From: Aptenodytes patagonicus
Lineage: Eukaryota; Chordata; Aves; Sphenisciformes; Spheniscidae
Assembly: GCF_965638725.1 (NCBI RefSeq)
Contig: NC_134949.1
Location: forward strand, 120,961,794-121,025,793
DNA: 64,000 nt
Reading direction: 5' to 3'
How positions within the stretch are numbered: the stretch's first letter is position 1; each line of letters opens with the position of its first letter. The notes under the pieces are model-generated. The model did not search any database. It was not told where the DNA came from and was given only the letters and a program-made list of their open reading frames with translations. A program made the translations under genes and the position numbers. Below are positions 48,030 to 61,329 of this stretch, in pieces.

Positions 48030-51000
48030 ATCATAGAATCATTAAGGTTGGAAAAGACCTCTAAGATCATCAAGTCCAACCATCAACCCAACACCACCAT
48101 GCCCACTAAACCATGTCCCTAAGCACCTCATCTACACGTCTTGTAAATACCTCCAGGGATGGGGACTCCACCACTTCCCTGGGCAGCCTCTTCCAATGTT
48201 TAACCACTCTTTCTGTAAAGAAATTTTTCCTCATGTCCAGTCTAAACCTCCCCTGGCACAACTTGAGGCCATTTCCTCTCGTCCTATCGCTTGTTACTTG
48301 GGAGAAGAGACCGACCCCCACCTCGCTACAACCTCCTTTCAGGTAGTTGTAGAGAGCGATGAGGTCTCCCCTCAGCCTCCTTTTCTCCAGGCTAAACAGT
48401 CCCAGTTCCCTCAGCCGCTCCTCATAAGACTTGTTCTCCAGACCCTTCACCAGCCTCGTTGCCCTTCTCTGGACACTCTCTAACACCTCAACGTCCTTCT
48501 TGTAGTGAGGGGCCCAAAACTGAACACAGTATCTGAGGTGCGGCCTCACCAGTGCCGAGTACAGGGGCACGATCACTTCCCTACTCCTGCTGGCCACACG
48601 ATTTCTGATACAGGCCAGGATGCCATTGGCCTTCTTGGCTGCCTGGGCACACTGCCAGCTCATGTTCAGCCGGCTGTCGACCAGCACCCCCAGGTCCTTT
48701 TCCAACAGGCAGCTTCCCAGCCACTCTTCCCCAAGCCTGTAGCGCTGCATGGGGTTGTTGTGGCCGAAGTGCAGGACCCGGCACTTGGCCTTGTTGAACC
48801 TCATAGAGTTGGCCTCGGCCCATCGATCCAGCCTGTCCAGGTCCCTCTGCAGAGCCTTCCTACCCTCAAGCAGATCAACACTCCCGCCCAACTTGGTGTC
48901 GTCTGCCAACTTACTGAGGGAGCACTTGATCCCCTCATCCAGATCATCGATAAAGATATTGAACAAGACCGGCCCCAGAACTGAGCCCTGGGGAACACCG
49001 CTCGTGACCGGCCACCAACTGGATTGAACTCCATTCACCACAACTCTCTGGGCCCAGACGTCCAGCCAGTTTTTGACCCAGCGCAGAGTCTACCTGTCTA
49101 AGCCGTGAGCCGCCAGCTTCTCGAGGAGAATGCTGTGGGAGACAGTGTCAAAGGCCTTATTGAAGTCCAGGCAGACCACATCCGCAGCCTTTCCCTCATC
49201 CACTAGGCGGGTCACCTGGTCATAGAAGGAGATCAAGTTGGTCAAGCAGGACCTGCCTCTCATGAACCCGTGCTGGCTGGGCCTGATCCCCTGGTTGTCC
49301 CGCACATGCCTTGTGAGCGCCCTCAAGATGAACCGCTCCATAATCTTCCCCGGCACCGAGGTCAGGCTAACAGGCCTGTAGCTCCCCGGATCCTCCTTCT
49401 GACCCTTCTTGTAGATGGGCGTCACATTGGCAAGCCTCCAGTTGTCCGGGACCTTCCCCGTTAACCAGGACTGCTGATAAATGATGGAGAGTGGCTTGGT
49501 GAGCTCCTCCGCCAGCTCCCTCAGCACTCTCGGGTGGATCCCATCCGGCCCCATAGACTTGTGAGCATCCAGGTGGCGTAGCAGGTCATTGACTGCTTCC
49601 TCTTGGATTATGGGGGGTTCATCCTGCTCGCCGTCCCTGTCTGCCAGCTCAGGGGGCTGAATACCCTGAGGATAACTGGTCTGCCTGTTAAAGACTGAGG
49701 CGAAGAAGGCATTGAGTCCCTCAGCCTTTTCCTCATCCCCGGTGACAATGTTCCCCCCCCCGCATCCAATAAAGGATGGAGATTCTCCTTGGCTCTCTTC
49801 TTGTCATTAATATATTTGTAAAAACTTTTTTTGTTGTCTCTAACGACAGCGGCCAGATTGCGTTCTAGCTGGGCTTTTGCCTTTCTAATTTCCTCTCTGC
49901 ATGACCTAATGAGATCCCTGTACTCTTCTTGAGTCGCCTGCCCCTTCTTCCACAAGTGGTAAACTCTCCTTTTTTTCCCCGAGGCCCAGCAAGAGCTCCC
50001 CATTCAGCCAGGCCGGTCGTCTTCCCCGCCCGTTCTTCTTAGGGCACATGGGGACGGCCTGCTCCTGCGCCTTTAAGACTTCCTTCTTGAAGAACATCCA
50101 GCCTTCCACATCCAGCCTTCCTGGACTCCTTTGCCCTTCAGGACTGTCTCCCAAGGGACTCTCTCAACCAGCGTCCTGAACAGGCCAAAGTCCGCCCTCC
50201 AGAAGTCCATGGTTGCGGTTTTGCTGGCTCCCGTCCTTACTTCACCAACAACCAAGAATTCTATCATTTCATCATCGCTAAGCCCAAGACGGCCTCCGAC
50301 CACCACATCTCCCACCAGTCCTTCCTGTTTGTAAACAGCAGGTCGAGCGAGGCACCTCCCCTGGTAGGCTCACTTACCAGCTGTGTCAGGACATTGTCTT
50401 CCACACACTCCAGGAACCTCCTAGGCTGCTTCCTCTCTGCCGTGTTGTATTTCCAGCAGACGTCCGGGAAGTTGAAGTCCCCCATGAGAATAAGGGCCAG
50501 CGATTGTGAGACTTCTGCCAGCCACTTGTAGAATGCTTCATCTGCCTCTTCATCCTGGTTGGGTGGTCTCTAACAGACTCCCAGCAGGATATCTGCCTCG
50601 TTGGCCTTCCCCCTCATCCTTACCCATAAACACTCAACCGTATCATCATCACATTCGTTGAGCTCTAGACAATCGAAACACTCCCTAACATACAGGGCCA
50701 CCCCACCGCCTCTCCTCCCTCGCCTGTCCCTTCTGAAGAGTTTATAGTCATCCATTGCAGCACTCCAATCGTGGGAGTCACCCCACCATGTTTCTGTGAT
50801 GGCGACTAAGTCATATCTCTCCCGCTGCACAATGGCTTCCAGCTCCTCCTGTTTGCTGCGCATGCTGCGTGCATTGGTGTAGGTGCACTTGAGCTGGGCT
50901 ATCGATTTCGCCCCCAGCATTGGCATGCTACCCCTAGGCTCATCTCTAGCGAGCCTGGTTTTATCCCCTTCCCCCTTCAAACCTAGTTTAAAGCCTTCTC

Positions 51001-51052
51001 GATGAGCCCCGCCAATTCACGAGCGAGAATCCTTTTCCCCCCTGTGAGACAG
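48030..51052 (-). mobile_element. Young CR1 LINE, longest copy (3.0 kb)
   Basis: Minus-strand CR1 with its 3' tail at 48030 and its 5' end near 51052, just upstream of ORF2 (the ctttaaactaggtttgaagg junction is present in reverse). It carries ORF2 from the endonuclease to the stop, plus the 3' UTR. It belongs to the same subfamily as the 14.4- and 28.5-kb copies. ORF1 is absent through 5' truncation. Despite high identity to the 28.5-kb copy it is much more damaged. Confidence 0.96.
48106..50980 (-). pseudogene. CR1 ORF2 (endonuclease-reverse transcriptase), multiply broken
   Basis: Near-complete ORF2 by homology. The N-terminal APE-like endonuclease reads TNARSMRSKQEEL, AITETWW and, later, MGDFNFPDVCW, the GDFN catalytic box. 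The RT follows with the same landmarks as the 28.5-kb copy. Breaks seen: a TAG at 50570-50572 after ILLGVC; frame changes near 50310, 50100 and 49990; a 9-G run (49753-49761) that adds two bases relative to the open frame; and a TAG at 49090-49092 after LDR, where the 28.5-kb copy has Cys. The last 311 codons (49041-48106) are open to the natural stop. Confidence 0.92.
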
Positions 51053-51730
51053 CAGGAACCATTTTTATTTCAGCCCATTACTCTGTGATACAAGCAGTTG
51101 GGATCAAAGTATTTGCTGATGTATGTTATCCATGCTTTCTAGCACTTGAGATACTGATCATCTCTCCTGTTGATTGTGGGAATTTACAGCATGCTACAAG
51201 CGTTGCACTATTGCGTAGAACTAAATAAATAGAGTACGTTCTGGCTCGGCTCTGGTTGGTTGTGTTACGTGCCTTTTCTCTCTCCCTGGTTCGCTCTGCC
51301 CTTGGATCGGGCCCTGTTCCCCTCTGTAGAGCCCTGGAGAGGGACATGCGGTGGGGCCAGGGCTGGCGGTCCTGAGCCGAGCCCTTCCCTCGGGCCCTCT
51401 GGGTGCTGGGAGGCACGGTGCCCAGCTGGGGATATTCAGGTGACGGTGTTTGAGGTACACACTTTGCAGAGGGGATCACTTCACTTCTATAATGGCATTT
51501 TGGAGTGGCAGACATTAGCAAAAGTAGAAGCCCGGGAGGTCGCTGGGTGCAGCGATGCTCCAGCAGGGTTGCATGCCATCCGTTCCAGGCCACCGTCGGA
51601 CAGACAGAAAATTTGTCTTAGTTGTATGCCAGGCAGTGCTGCCAACTCAGGAAACCTTTATTATAAGAATGGTGTGTTCAGAGACCATTTGTCTTCCTCA
51701 AGGCAGGTTCACATTGACCAAGGCAATCCT
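51053..51730. other. Intergenic, moderately GC-rich
   Basis: Sequence between the 5' end of the young CR1 and an older CR1 remnant. Long open frames occur on both strands (51260-51874 plus, 51126-51593 minus), but neither translation is recognisable and they overlap each other. Confidence 0.5.
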
Positions 51731-52400
51731 AAGAGAGGTCTGGCCTGTTCAGCTTCAGGCCTTTCACATCCTCCCCAGGCAACCTGCTCCAGTGCCTCTG
51801 CGTCGTTAATGTCCTTCTTCTTGCTAAAGTCTGAATCTGTTCCTTCTTGTCCCTGTGCTGCAGACAGGGAATAGTATTTCCTCTCTGGAGGAACCTTCTG
51901 TATATTTGAAAATCATCATGTTTCCTCTCAGTCATTGCTGGACTAAACAACCTCAGTTCTTTCATCTGCCCACACAGGTGATGCTTTTGGACCTCTGACT
52001 ATTGTCACTGCTCTCCTCTAACTTCTACCCCTTTTAATCTCAAAGTACAGCGCCCAGACCTGGGCACAGTACTCCAGCTGGACTCTCGCCAAAGCAGAGC
52101 ACACTAGTTACAGAGGTGTCAGCGTGTTCCTTGCACGTGCGCTGCCATATATCCAGCCTGGCATGTTTGCTTTCTCACACAGCAGTGTGAACAGTCATTT
52201 ATAATCCCTTGATCCTCTTCTGAAGGACTGCTGCACACTCATTTGCTCTCTGTCTCACACGTAGGCAGCTGGTTATTCATACGCTAGGGTGGTGCTTTAC
52301 AGTTGTCCTTCCTGAATTGCATCCTACCTGTGTCAGAGGAGCTTTCTATTCTGGCAAGAATACTTTGCTTTATCATCCTGCCCTCCAGAGAGTTTGCAGG
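51731..52400 (-). mobile_element. Ancient CR1 LINE fragment
   Basis: Reverse-strand remnant. cctccccaggcaacctgctccagtgcctc, then gcccagacctgggcacagtactccag..., follow the order of the CR1 3' region (compare gcccaaaactgaacacagtat in the young copy). It is strongly diverged with no open frame. The 5'-ward edge around 52300-52450 is unclear. Confidence 0.72.
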
Positions 52401-55400
52401 TACTCCAAAGTTGGGATACTCTGCAAATAAGTGTATTATCTCCCACCATTTAAAGTATTTATGGAAACAGTGAATTGATACTGAAGTACTGAACGTCTGT
52501 TTGACATTTTGTTCAGTGTGATACATTTCCAATGAACTAGTTCCTTGGCATTGTAAAGGTGATGCAAACAGTATTGTATTAGACGTATAAACCATTAGGT
52601 GTATGACTGAGTTGGTTCTTCAATAACTAAAAATAATTTGTCCATAAGCTTTTTGCCTGCTGTGTCACTGTGGCATAAAAAAGTGGTTCAGTAATGCCTG
52701 TCATCTCGCTAGGATAGTGCTGAAGAACTTAAAAATTAATTCCTTGATGTAAGCTTACCATCTTTCTTACAGTCACTGCTTGTCACTGTACAAAATTTTG
52801 GATCTGTTATCAGCTACTTCACCTTCAAACTTTATCGTGGAACAGCTGAATATATCCCATCCAGACAGTCTGCGCAACATAGAAACAATTTATATTTCAC
52901 TTATCAGACTTAACCATCCACTGCCTGAAATCTGCTACATTTAAATCCTATGGATGAATTTCAAGTAATTAAAGTTGCTTAAGCCTTGATAGAAATTGGT
53001 ACTGGGCACGTGTCTACCCTGCCAAATAGTCAAATGCAAAACCAAACAAGTTAAGCTGGTGCCTCTGCATAATGCAGCACAGCTTAGATATGTTAGATCG
53101 GGAATTGCCTTCAGTTGTGGTGCTAGTATGTTCTCCAATGGCATGGGCATACTTGTCCAGTGTCCCCGCTGAACACCGTAAGCTTGCCTTAGAGGATCTG
53201 TACTTCCACAGGAAAGCCCAAGAGCAAAAGCCCCTCCGGCCTCAGCACCTTCTACTCTGTAGTAGGGAAGTACCCTAAACTGCTGTTATGAATATTTGCT
53301 TTCACTATGGCATATGCTACAGAGGTAGACCACTGTGGGCATGTTTTTCCAGCTTCTAATTTTTTAAAGAAATCATGCATGTGAGGTAGATATATTGGTG
53401 ATACACTGGTAACTTCCTGCAGAGATAAAGCTGAAAGCGATGTAAGTAATTAATATATCCCTCCTGTTGAATGTCTCTTACTTAGCATTAGGTCTCATTA
53501 AAATCAATAGAAGGAATACAGAACAAACGGACATATATTTACTGAATTTAGCCCTTAGATAATTAAGTGTCAAATAGGTCATGCTAGTTAGGAATTGATT
53601 TAAAACAATTTTATTTTGATAATGCCAGCTGTCACTAAGTGCTGCTGTCAGGGATTGTCTTCCAGTTCACTTTTTTTTATAGGCGAGCAAGTCTCGACCC
53701 TTAAAATACCAGTGTGCTAGCTCTGGGGTGTACAGCCAAGCTCTGTGCAAGTTCGTGGAGATGCAGGTACTTTGCATGTTAAGAACAGAACCTGGAAAAG
53801 ATAATTTAGCCATCGATAGTTGGACAAGTTTGCTGCCTTTAATTAAACAGTCAGATAAAGCTTTATATCTGACTTTATATCACTGGACTATCTGAGGGCC
53901 TTCTAAACGGATTGCAGTTATTGAGCTCCAGATGTGCGCTGAAATGAGTAGGTAACTGGACATCTAGTGGATAGCAAAGATCACCTTGCAGGGTTCAGTC
54001 TCTGACTGGGGTAACATTTTTGCATGAAGAAAGGTAGATAATAATTTGGGAAATGTAGGGACGGCGATGGCATGCTGGAAAAGCTTTCCTCAAGCCTCAG
54101 AGCATCCCCTAGAGATACTCAGACTGATTTAAGCACCACAGAAAGATTATTTAATCTATCATGAACCTGGGTTTTAATTTTGTAAAGATAAGTAATTTTC
54201 TATTTATTTTGAAAGGGAAGCTGGGGAAGCAGAAAACAAGTGTGTCTGTAAAGAAAGCTGTCATTTCTGGGCACTTAATGTGGTGACATCTTTTTGATAA
54301 GAGAAGCATCTGTCAAACGCATGTGAAACTTGATCCTTGTGCTTTCTCTTTCCTCTCAAAAGAAGTAGAACCACTTAATTTTGTTGTTCTGGTGGAGGCG
54401 CAGATTCATGGGTGCGCACAATGTTTGTTAAAAATAAATGGCAGCTTACTCAATACCTCCGAGTGTGAAATCCTCTGGAAGGATTTGCAGGATGCAGATG
54501 TTCTCCCCATCCCCCTGCCCTGGCCCATGGGGGACTGATACCCAGCCTCTGCCTTCTGAGCAGGCCATTGATCTGACATGCAATGTGATTGAATGGAACA
54601 GGGGTAAATCCCTGTTGGATAACAAAATGCTAGATTAGCAGTTAGAAAACCTTGTGATTAGAGAGATTAACTGCTAAAGACATCATTCTTTCAGATGTAA
54701 AGCCTCCATTTTCATTTAGAGCTGGTAGTCTGTGAAAAACTACTGCACTAGCAATTAGGGAAGTGTAAACATGCTGACCTGGAGAAGGGTGATTGAAGCT
54801 TAAGATAACTTCGGTAGCAGTATTTCTTGCTGTTTGCTTGTTAGGCAACCCATTTTTCTTTCTCTGGACATTTAAGGCTTTGCCTTCTCAAAAGATGCTG
54901 TTTTCTTTGAAGAAAAGGGGATTCGGTGCTGGCTGCAACAAGGAGCAAAAGTCCCTCTCTTTGGCTTTATCATTTCATTAGCTATGGGACAAGAGCTTTT
55001 AAGGAAGGATGTGGCTGTAAAGATCAAAGGGTTCCCCACAATTTTCTGAGCTGCCTGCTGGAAATCTACCACTGGATGTTAAAGCTTACAGTAGTCTCCT
55101 CTAGTGGCACTTGCAAAAGCTATAATTTAAAAAGTAATTGTTGAAATATGATACATGCTTTAATAGGCACTGTTAAATTAGTTTAATTAATTTAAAAAAC
55201 CAATGATATTTGGTTTTTGCTTTGAGATGGCAAGCAGGAGCTTTAGAAAACGTACTATAAATATTTTTGCAAACGTTTCTGCCTCTCTTTCCAAGTGCCA
55301 GGTGAGAGTTCAGCAGTCTCTAAGTACAGCACACTCTAAGCACATGTGCATAAAACCTGAAAATGTGGTAAGTACTAAATGAGAGGGAAATATTAGTATT

Positions 55401-58400
55401 TCATAGAAACCTGAACTGAAAGCTTTTGGGGATACCTGCATTTATACCAAGTTCCCTTTTTCTGCAGAATAAAGATGATTAAAAAATAAAAACAGGGAAT
55501 GCAGAACAGGAAAAAAAACTTCATAGAGGATGTATTAGGGGTACATTTAACAGGCAGCATTAAATGTGATTTCCCACGTTTCTCCCTTTCCAGAGACATG
55601 ATAGGTAAGTAATTAGAATTAAGTGAAATCGCACTCAGAGGTGTCACTTTGGGGTAAAAACCCTACAACCACCTTGATTCAAGCAACTGCTTTTGAATAT
55701 TCTGCTAGATCCAGACCTAACGGGATCTTTGGGCTTCTAAGTTCTTTAAACAACACAGCTCATACTTGATTTAACAGAGACTTTCACTAGATAGCCTTCC
55801 ACTGAAACCAAGACATCTTTTCCCCTACACAGACAGGAAGAATTAAGGGTTCATGTGGTGCGACTAAAGCACTCTGGACATCACTCAGAGCAGTTTCTCT
55901 AGTCAGTATTCTCAGCAGCATGGTGCTGTGTGCATGAGTAAAAGCCTGTGGGGAGAAGTTTCAACTCCATCTGTGGATAATTCATTAAAAATTTTTCACT
56001 GTCGCTGCTTGGGAACTAAGGAGCTCACAACCAGCTTGCCAGAGCAAAGCTTTACAAGCCTTTATTGTCTCCATGGCCATCCTGCAACAAACAGGAACAA
56101 TTCTCCCTGTACACGGCTTTTCTCCCTCTAGTTGTGCTAGTTTGCTACACCCCTTCACACGGTTAAAACATCATCCACAGTGCTCTCATCTGGTCCTGCC
56201 TCGCTGGTTTTTGAGATCGGAATATTTCCTTAGTGTTGTCATTTCCAGGAAGAGATGGCAGGCAGCTCTAGGATGGAAATCTGTATTTGTTCTTAGGATA
56301 TCCTTAGAAATCACTTGAAAACATCTTAACACTTTTGCAGCAGGGTTGGTTTGTCTCACAATTTTCAGAAACCATGGAATACTTTTGCTGCAGGAATATG
56401 CTTTTCAGCAGAAAACTAAGCACCAAAACCACAAAAAAAACCCAGATGTGGCAGCTTTGCATGCTATTGCTTTGTAGAAAACCCAGTGCTGGGGGAGAAA
56501 AAAAAAAATCTAGGCCTCTTACAATGTCTCCTTTACTATATATTTTATAACTAGCAGAGTCGGATGTCAGTTGTGGGCAGAACCCAAAGGAGATAAAATG
56601 GGTCAACTGATGAGTAATTGGGTTATTTGAACCAATTACTACTCTGAATGATGACTCACCAGGCTGGAGCTCATTTGGAAGTTGGGGGTAGTGCAGACCC
56701 AGTAACCTTCTAAGTGTTCCTTACCCTATCCCTCTGCAAAGCTCAGCAGCATCCCAGCTTTTAGCACTTTACCCATCCCTGTAATTCTCCTTGCAGTTTT
56801 CAAGGTGAAGAGTCCTCCCTGCTGTAAGTGTTCTGGGGCTATTAATAACAAAATCCTCATTTCTGCAACAGATGCTCAAGTGCACTTGTGGGTGGAGGTG
56901 CTACAGATGCAGGACTGTCACAGCAGCCTCCCCCCACACATTTGGCTGCCCAGGTGATTTTGTGCCTGCAGCTTCTGGCACCGCATTGCTCTAAAATATG
57001 GGAAACTGCCACATTCGGACCTACCCTTGTCCCTCTCTGTTGAATTTTGCCCCCCGTCCATCAGTCCAGGCTGTGCCCCAAGGATACACAAGCCTGCAGG
57101 GAGAGAGGCACAGCTGCCCCGGTCTGGAAGAGAGGCAAAGCAAGGAGTGAGACCTCCCCAGAGATTCCCAGCAGTGCTTCTCCCATGGCCACAGGCTTAG
57201 CCCTTCCTGGAGTCCCAGGGATAGTTGGCACTCGGACCTTTCCCAAGGGTGACACCTACTTCTTGATGGTCTACTCAGAAGGACACCCAAGGGTGTACAA
57301 CATGCACCTCTAGCAACACAAAACCCTGCAAGATCTGCCTGGCAGTCCTGGGAGACATGCTGTGTGCTGAAGCAGGATGGTTGTAGACTGGGGGAGCCCT
57401 TGTGGGCAAGGCCAGCCCTATCCTGCTCCTAGGACGGAAGGAGTCGGGGGATTGCCTGGGGAAGGAAAAGTGGATTGCAGACATATGGCTTTCCCCAAAT
57501 CCCAACAGCACAGCAATCCAGGGTGGGAGGGGGGAGCTTGGCAGCTGGCCACTCTTGCCTGGGGGGGAACATGTTCCCCCCTCAGGGGGCTCAGGATGGG
57601 GGAACCAGAAAGGACACCAGCAGTCACTTACTTTCTAGCTGCAGTTTGTATAAAGCCAGTTTGTTGATTGCATTTCCCCAAAGTGGGTAAGGTTTCTGGG
57701 TGACATCACCTTGGAGGGCCTCTGTCCTGAGCTGCGCTAAAGGAGTGAGAGCTCCAGGCTTCATGGGAGTCCAGCTCCCGGAAAATGTATCCAAGCTCCC
57801 CTTTGCTTTTGAAAACCTTGGCTAAAGATGTGTACCACATCATGCAAGGCAGGTCTGTCTGAAGCAAAAAACCTAGCAGCTTCCAAACAGCACCTTATCT
57901 GAAACCACCAGGGAGCTGAGAAGCATTATGGGCTGCTGCACACGTTTATGCATTTCAGAGCAGATGAGCGCAATGTTATCTGGTTCAGGTGTTTCTGTAA
58001 TTGTGATTCATTAGGATAACCACAGTGTTGGGTGGCTAGCACCTGTGTGCTCCTGCTGGGCTGGTGTCAGTGCTCTCAGCTGTGATAGGAAACATATGGC
58101 TGTACTGGCTGGTTCCAGATTTTTTCCTCCTTTTGTAGTCTCTTTGCGATGTATTTGTTTGCCTCTGCAGCATTGAAGGTGCTGTTGCAAGCAGCCTTTA
58201 AATGACCTGGGGGCATGATCAGTGTGACGAGTTTTATCCATCCTCCCCGGGCAGGATTGCCCACATGCTCCCGGCGATGCACGGCTGCCACAGGGACCCA
58301 CGCAGCCGTGGGTTGTGCTGACAGAGCCTCTCTTACCCAGGGAACCATTTCTCCTCCACTGAGGGGCAAGGGGAGGACGAAGGATATTTAGTCCCTACTG

Positions 58401-61329
58401 AGGATATCTGTGGTTTTCATATTATTCAGAGTCAGGCTGGAAATCCGGTCTCCCCCAGACCTCGGCTTGTGGGAGCCTGCTCCGTGCCACCAGCTCTGAG
58501 CCCACAGGTGAGTCTGGGCCATACATACATACCATAAGTGCGTTGCCCGAGTGTGGGTCTCATCTCCTGGGCTGTGTGACTGCTATCAAGATCTAGAAAT
58601 GCAAGAGAGAGCTTCACGTCTTAACACAGATAGCTGTATAACGTTTGCGCTAACAATAACAGAGTTTGGATTTGGGGGAGGTGACGAGAGGCAAACAGGA
58701 ATGTGGCTCGAGTCAGAATTCGTCAGCAGGCAAAACCATATACATCTTTATCAATTGATGGGGCTAAAATAAAATAGCAGTCATTTGACAGCTGTAAATG
58801 ATGTATCTCTAAATAGTAGCAGTTCTGATCACTGAGAAATCCTGACTCCTGCAAGCTTGACAGAGAGTAATTAAAAGACAAGCTCAGCAGTCAATAAATG
58901 CCCCATGGGATTACAGGTTCACAGCATACCCATGAGATGCAGTCCTCTGAGAAAGGCCCCAAAAGGTAATAAGCTGATCCTCATTTGTTCTGCAGTAGCT
59001 TTTCAATCATGCTATTGGGCTGGGCCCTGAGCACACAGCTTAAACAGTCGCTTTTGTATTTCCAATATTCCTTCTTTTCCACTGAGCCTGTCTTCCCACT
59101 TTCTCAAGAAAGTTAAGGGATGTTAAATAATCCTTACTAAGCCCACAGACTGGTAGTGGGTAACTGCACAGGAAAGATCACCTGGCCTAAAACAAGGCCA
59201 TTTCTGGAATGAAACACATTAAAGTCATTCAACAGCATCCGTCAATATTGTATTTCTCTTTTATAAACAATGAGGATGCATGCCTGCTGCTGCCAAGATA
59301 GAGATCTAATGAGGACATTGGCTTTCCTAATGGGTGATCTCTAATCAGGCTTCTCTGCTACTGCATGCTGCCACGCAGGAAAAAAGGCAGGAGAATAATA
59401 TTTGTTGGGATACGGTGAAAAGGTCATAGTAATCATATCTGCTACTACATCGATATGTAAGATTGCCCTGTGCTTGTCCCTCCTCCCTCAAGCCAAAGTA
59501 GCTTTCTCAGTCATGGAGTGAATTTACAAGTAGCATCTGAAGCTAAGCAAAACATTTCTAGTGACACAGCTTGGTTTGCAGGAGGGAACGTGCTTTAGAA
59601 AAGGATTTGGTTTTGCTTTAAACACGTCTACATACAGAAAATATCAAGAGTAGCATGGCTGTGAATAAAGCAGACAGAGTGGACTGTACATGCATGGATG
59701 TGTGGAGCTGGGACCTCTCCGAGTGGCATATAAGCAGCCTAGCTGGTGACCTAAACACGTGTGGAGAAGGGTAGAAAAGGTCACAGCTCTGAATCAGGAC
59801 AGCACTTGGCTGAATCCTTAAATACCAGTGGGATTTAAATGCATCCCTAAGCGTTTTCCTTAGCTACAATTTTAGCTAGCTGAAATATAAAATATTCTGT
59901 TGAATCAAGGTGGGAGACACGGTGGTCTTAAGCTCCCCGCAGGTCTGTAGGTGCTCTGAGCTGTGCTCATGGCCAATGCCACAGGGGCACGGGGACACCC
60001 CGGGAGCCCGGGAAATGGTACCCGCGGGGCAGTGGGTCACTGCTGGCTTGAGGCAGGAGCAAGCACTGGGAGCCAGTGTCCTTTGAACTCCTTCATAGTC
60101 TCATTTTAATCCTTTCCGTAGTTTCTTAAAAGGAGGCCTATTAGCATGAGAGTCACAGGCCACCAAAGCGGTGCCGTACTGCTGCTTTTATATATGTGTG
60201 TGTATATATACACACACACATATATGTATATATTGGCTGACAAAGAAAATCTTGCGGGGGGGGGACAGGTCAGACTGATAGGGTAACCTGTCCCTGGATC
60301 GCTAAAAATGTCAGGGGAGAAAGCAGAGCAATGGGTTAGGCTAGTGGTCTGTGGCTGCTTGGAGGTTTGAGGGAACCCCCATTTCATGGGGTAGTTCACA
60401 CCTCAAATCCCCCCAGTCTTTGAGGAAAATTTATACTGGGGGGGTATACTGGGGGAATTTTATAACCAGTTACCAAGCTGCATTCTTGGAGCTGGCAGGG
60501 AAGAGCAAAGCCACACATCATGATGTGCTGCTTCATGAAATCATAGTGGGTTAGTTATCTCCTTTGCAGCAAGTATAGTTTGTTAAGCTGCCATCCGAGT
60601 TTAACACAGAAACTTCCTGACTCTTTCAAACTACTAAAAAGGAAAAAAGGAAATCAAAGAAGAACCAAATATGCTTTATTTATTATTTTCCCACTGTCAC
60701 ATATTTCTTCCCAGACAGCAAAGAGAGCTTCATTTTTTCCCCCAGCACCTTTTTATAAGTGGTAGACCGCTAATACTGATGGGAAAGTTGAAATGTAAAA
60801 AGTAACCAAACAAAGTACTGTCTCTTAGTTTCAGGAAAACATTAGTAGATTTTTAAAGAATTGAACTTGGAATTCTTTAACCTCAAGGTTTAAACCACAG
60901 AAGAGTGTTCCTTTAAAAAAAAAAAAAAAAAAGGCGTGATCTTAAGTCTTTTATCACTTTGAACTTATTCATTTAAAAATATCTTAGCTGAAGGCTGTGG
61001 ATGGCAGAGCAAGAGTTACACAGCTTTTCAATCATTGTATTAGAATGGTGCTGGTGTTCTGAATGGCCTGTTTGTAACCTGATGATGACATAAATAAATG
61101 AAACTACCTTTGGAAGTATGAGAGCACCTTTTTATAAGATCCTCTATGAGCTCTCATGGCCAGGGGCTGGTTTTCTTAAATATTGCTTATCAGCCCAACG
61201 TGTCATTGCAGTGTGTAGCAGACTAAACTTCCCAAAAGCAAGCACTGATTTCAGAGCTTCCTACTGCAGTCACTTTAAAAGAGACCCTTCTCCTTCCTTT
61301 CCCAGAGGCAGACCGCTCTGAACCTCCTG
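52401..61329. other. Intergenic, no gene recognised
   Basis: AT-rich with GC-richer stretches at 57000-57650 and 58230-58370, again open in several frames without a recognisable product. Unique-looking blocks such as 58740-59000 are candidates for conserved non-coding elements. A TG/TA/CA palindromic repeat lies at 60189-60234 and an A-run at 60915-60932. Confidence 0.5.
60189..60234. repeat. Near-palindromic TATA/TG/CA dinucleotide repeat
   Basis: (TG)4 then TATATA then (CA)5, bounded on both sides by TATAT. The two arms are complementary, so the locus can fold into a hairpin or cruciform. Confidence 0.88.

Noticed and set aside
48113..49027. Several plus-strand open frames, including 159- and 95-residue ones
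   Set aside because: They are antisense shadows of the minus-strand CR1 ORF2. Matching shadows occur over the other two CR1 copies (14857-15336, 29481-30269).
51260..51874. 204-residue plus-strand open frame
   Set aside because: Its end runs into an antisense ancient CR1 remnant, and the translation is low-complexity with no recognisable domain.
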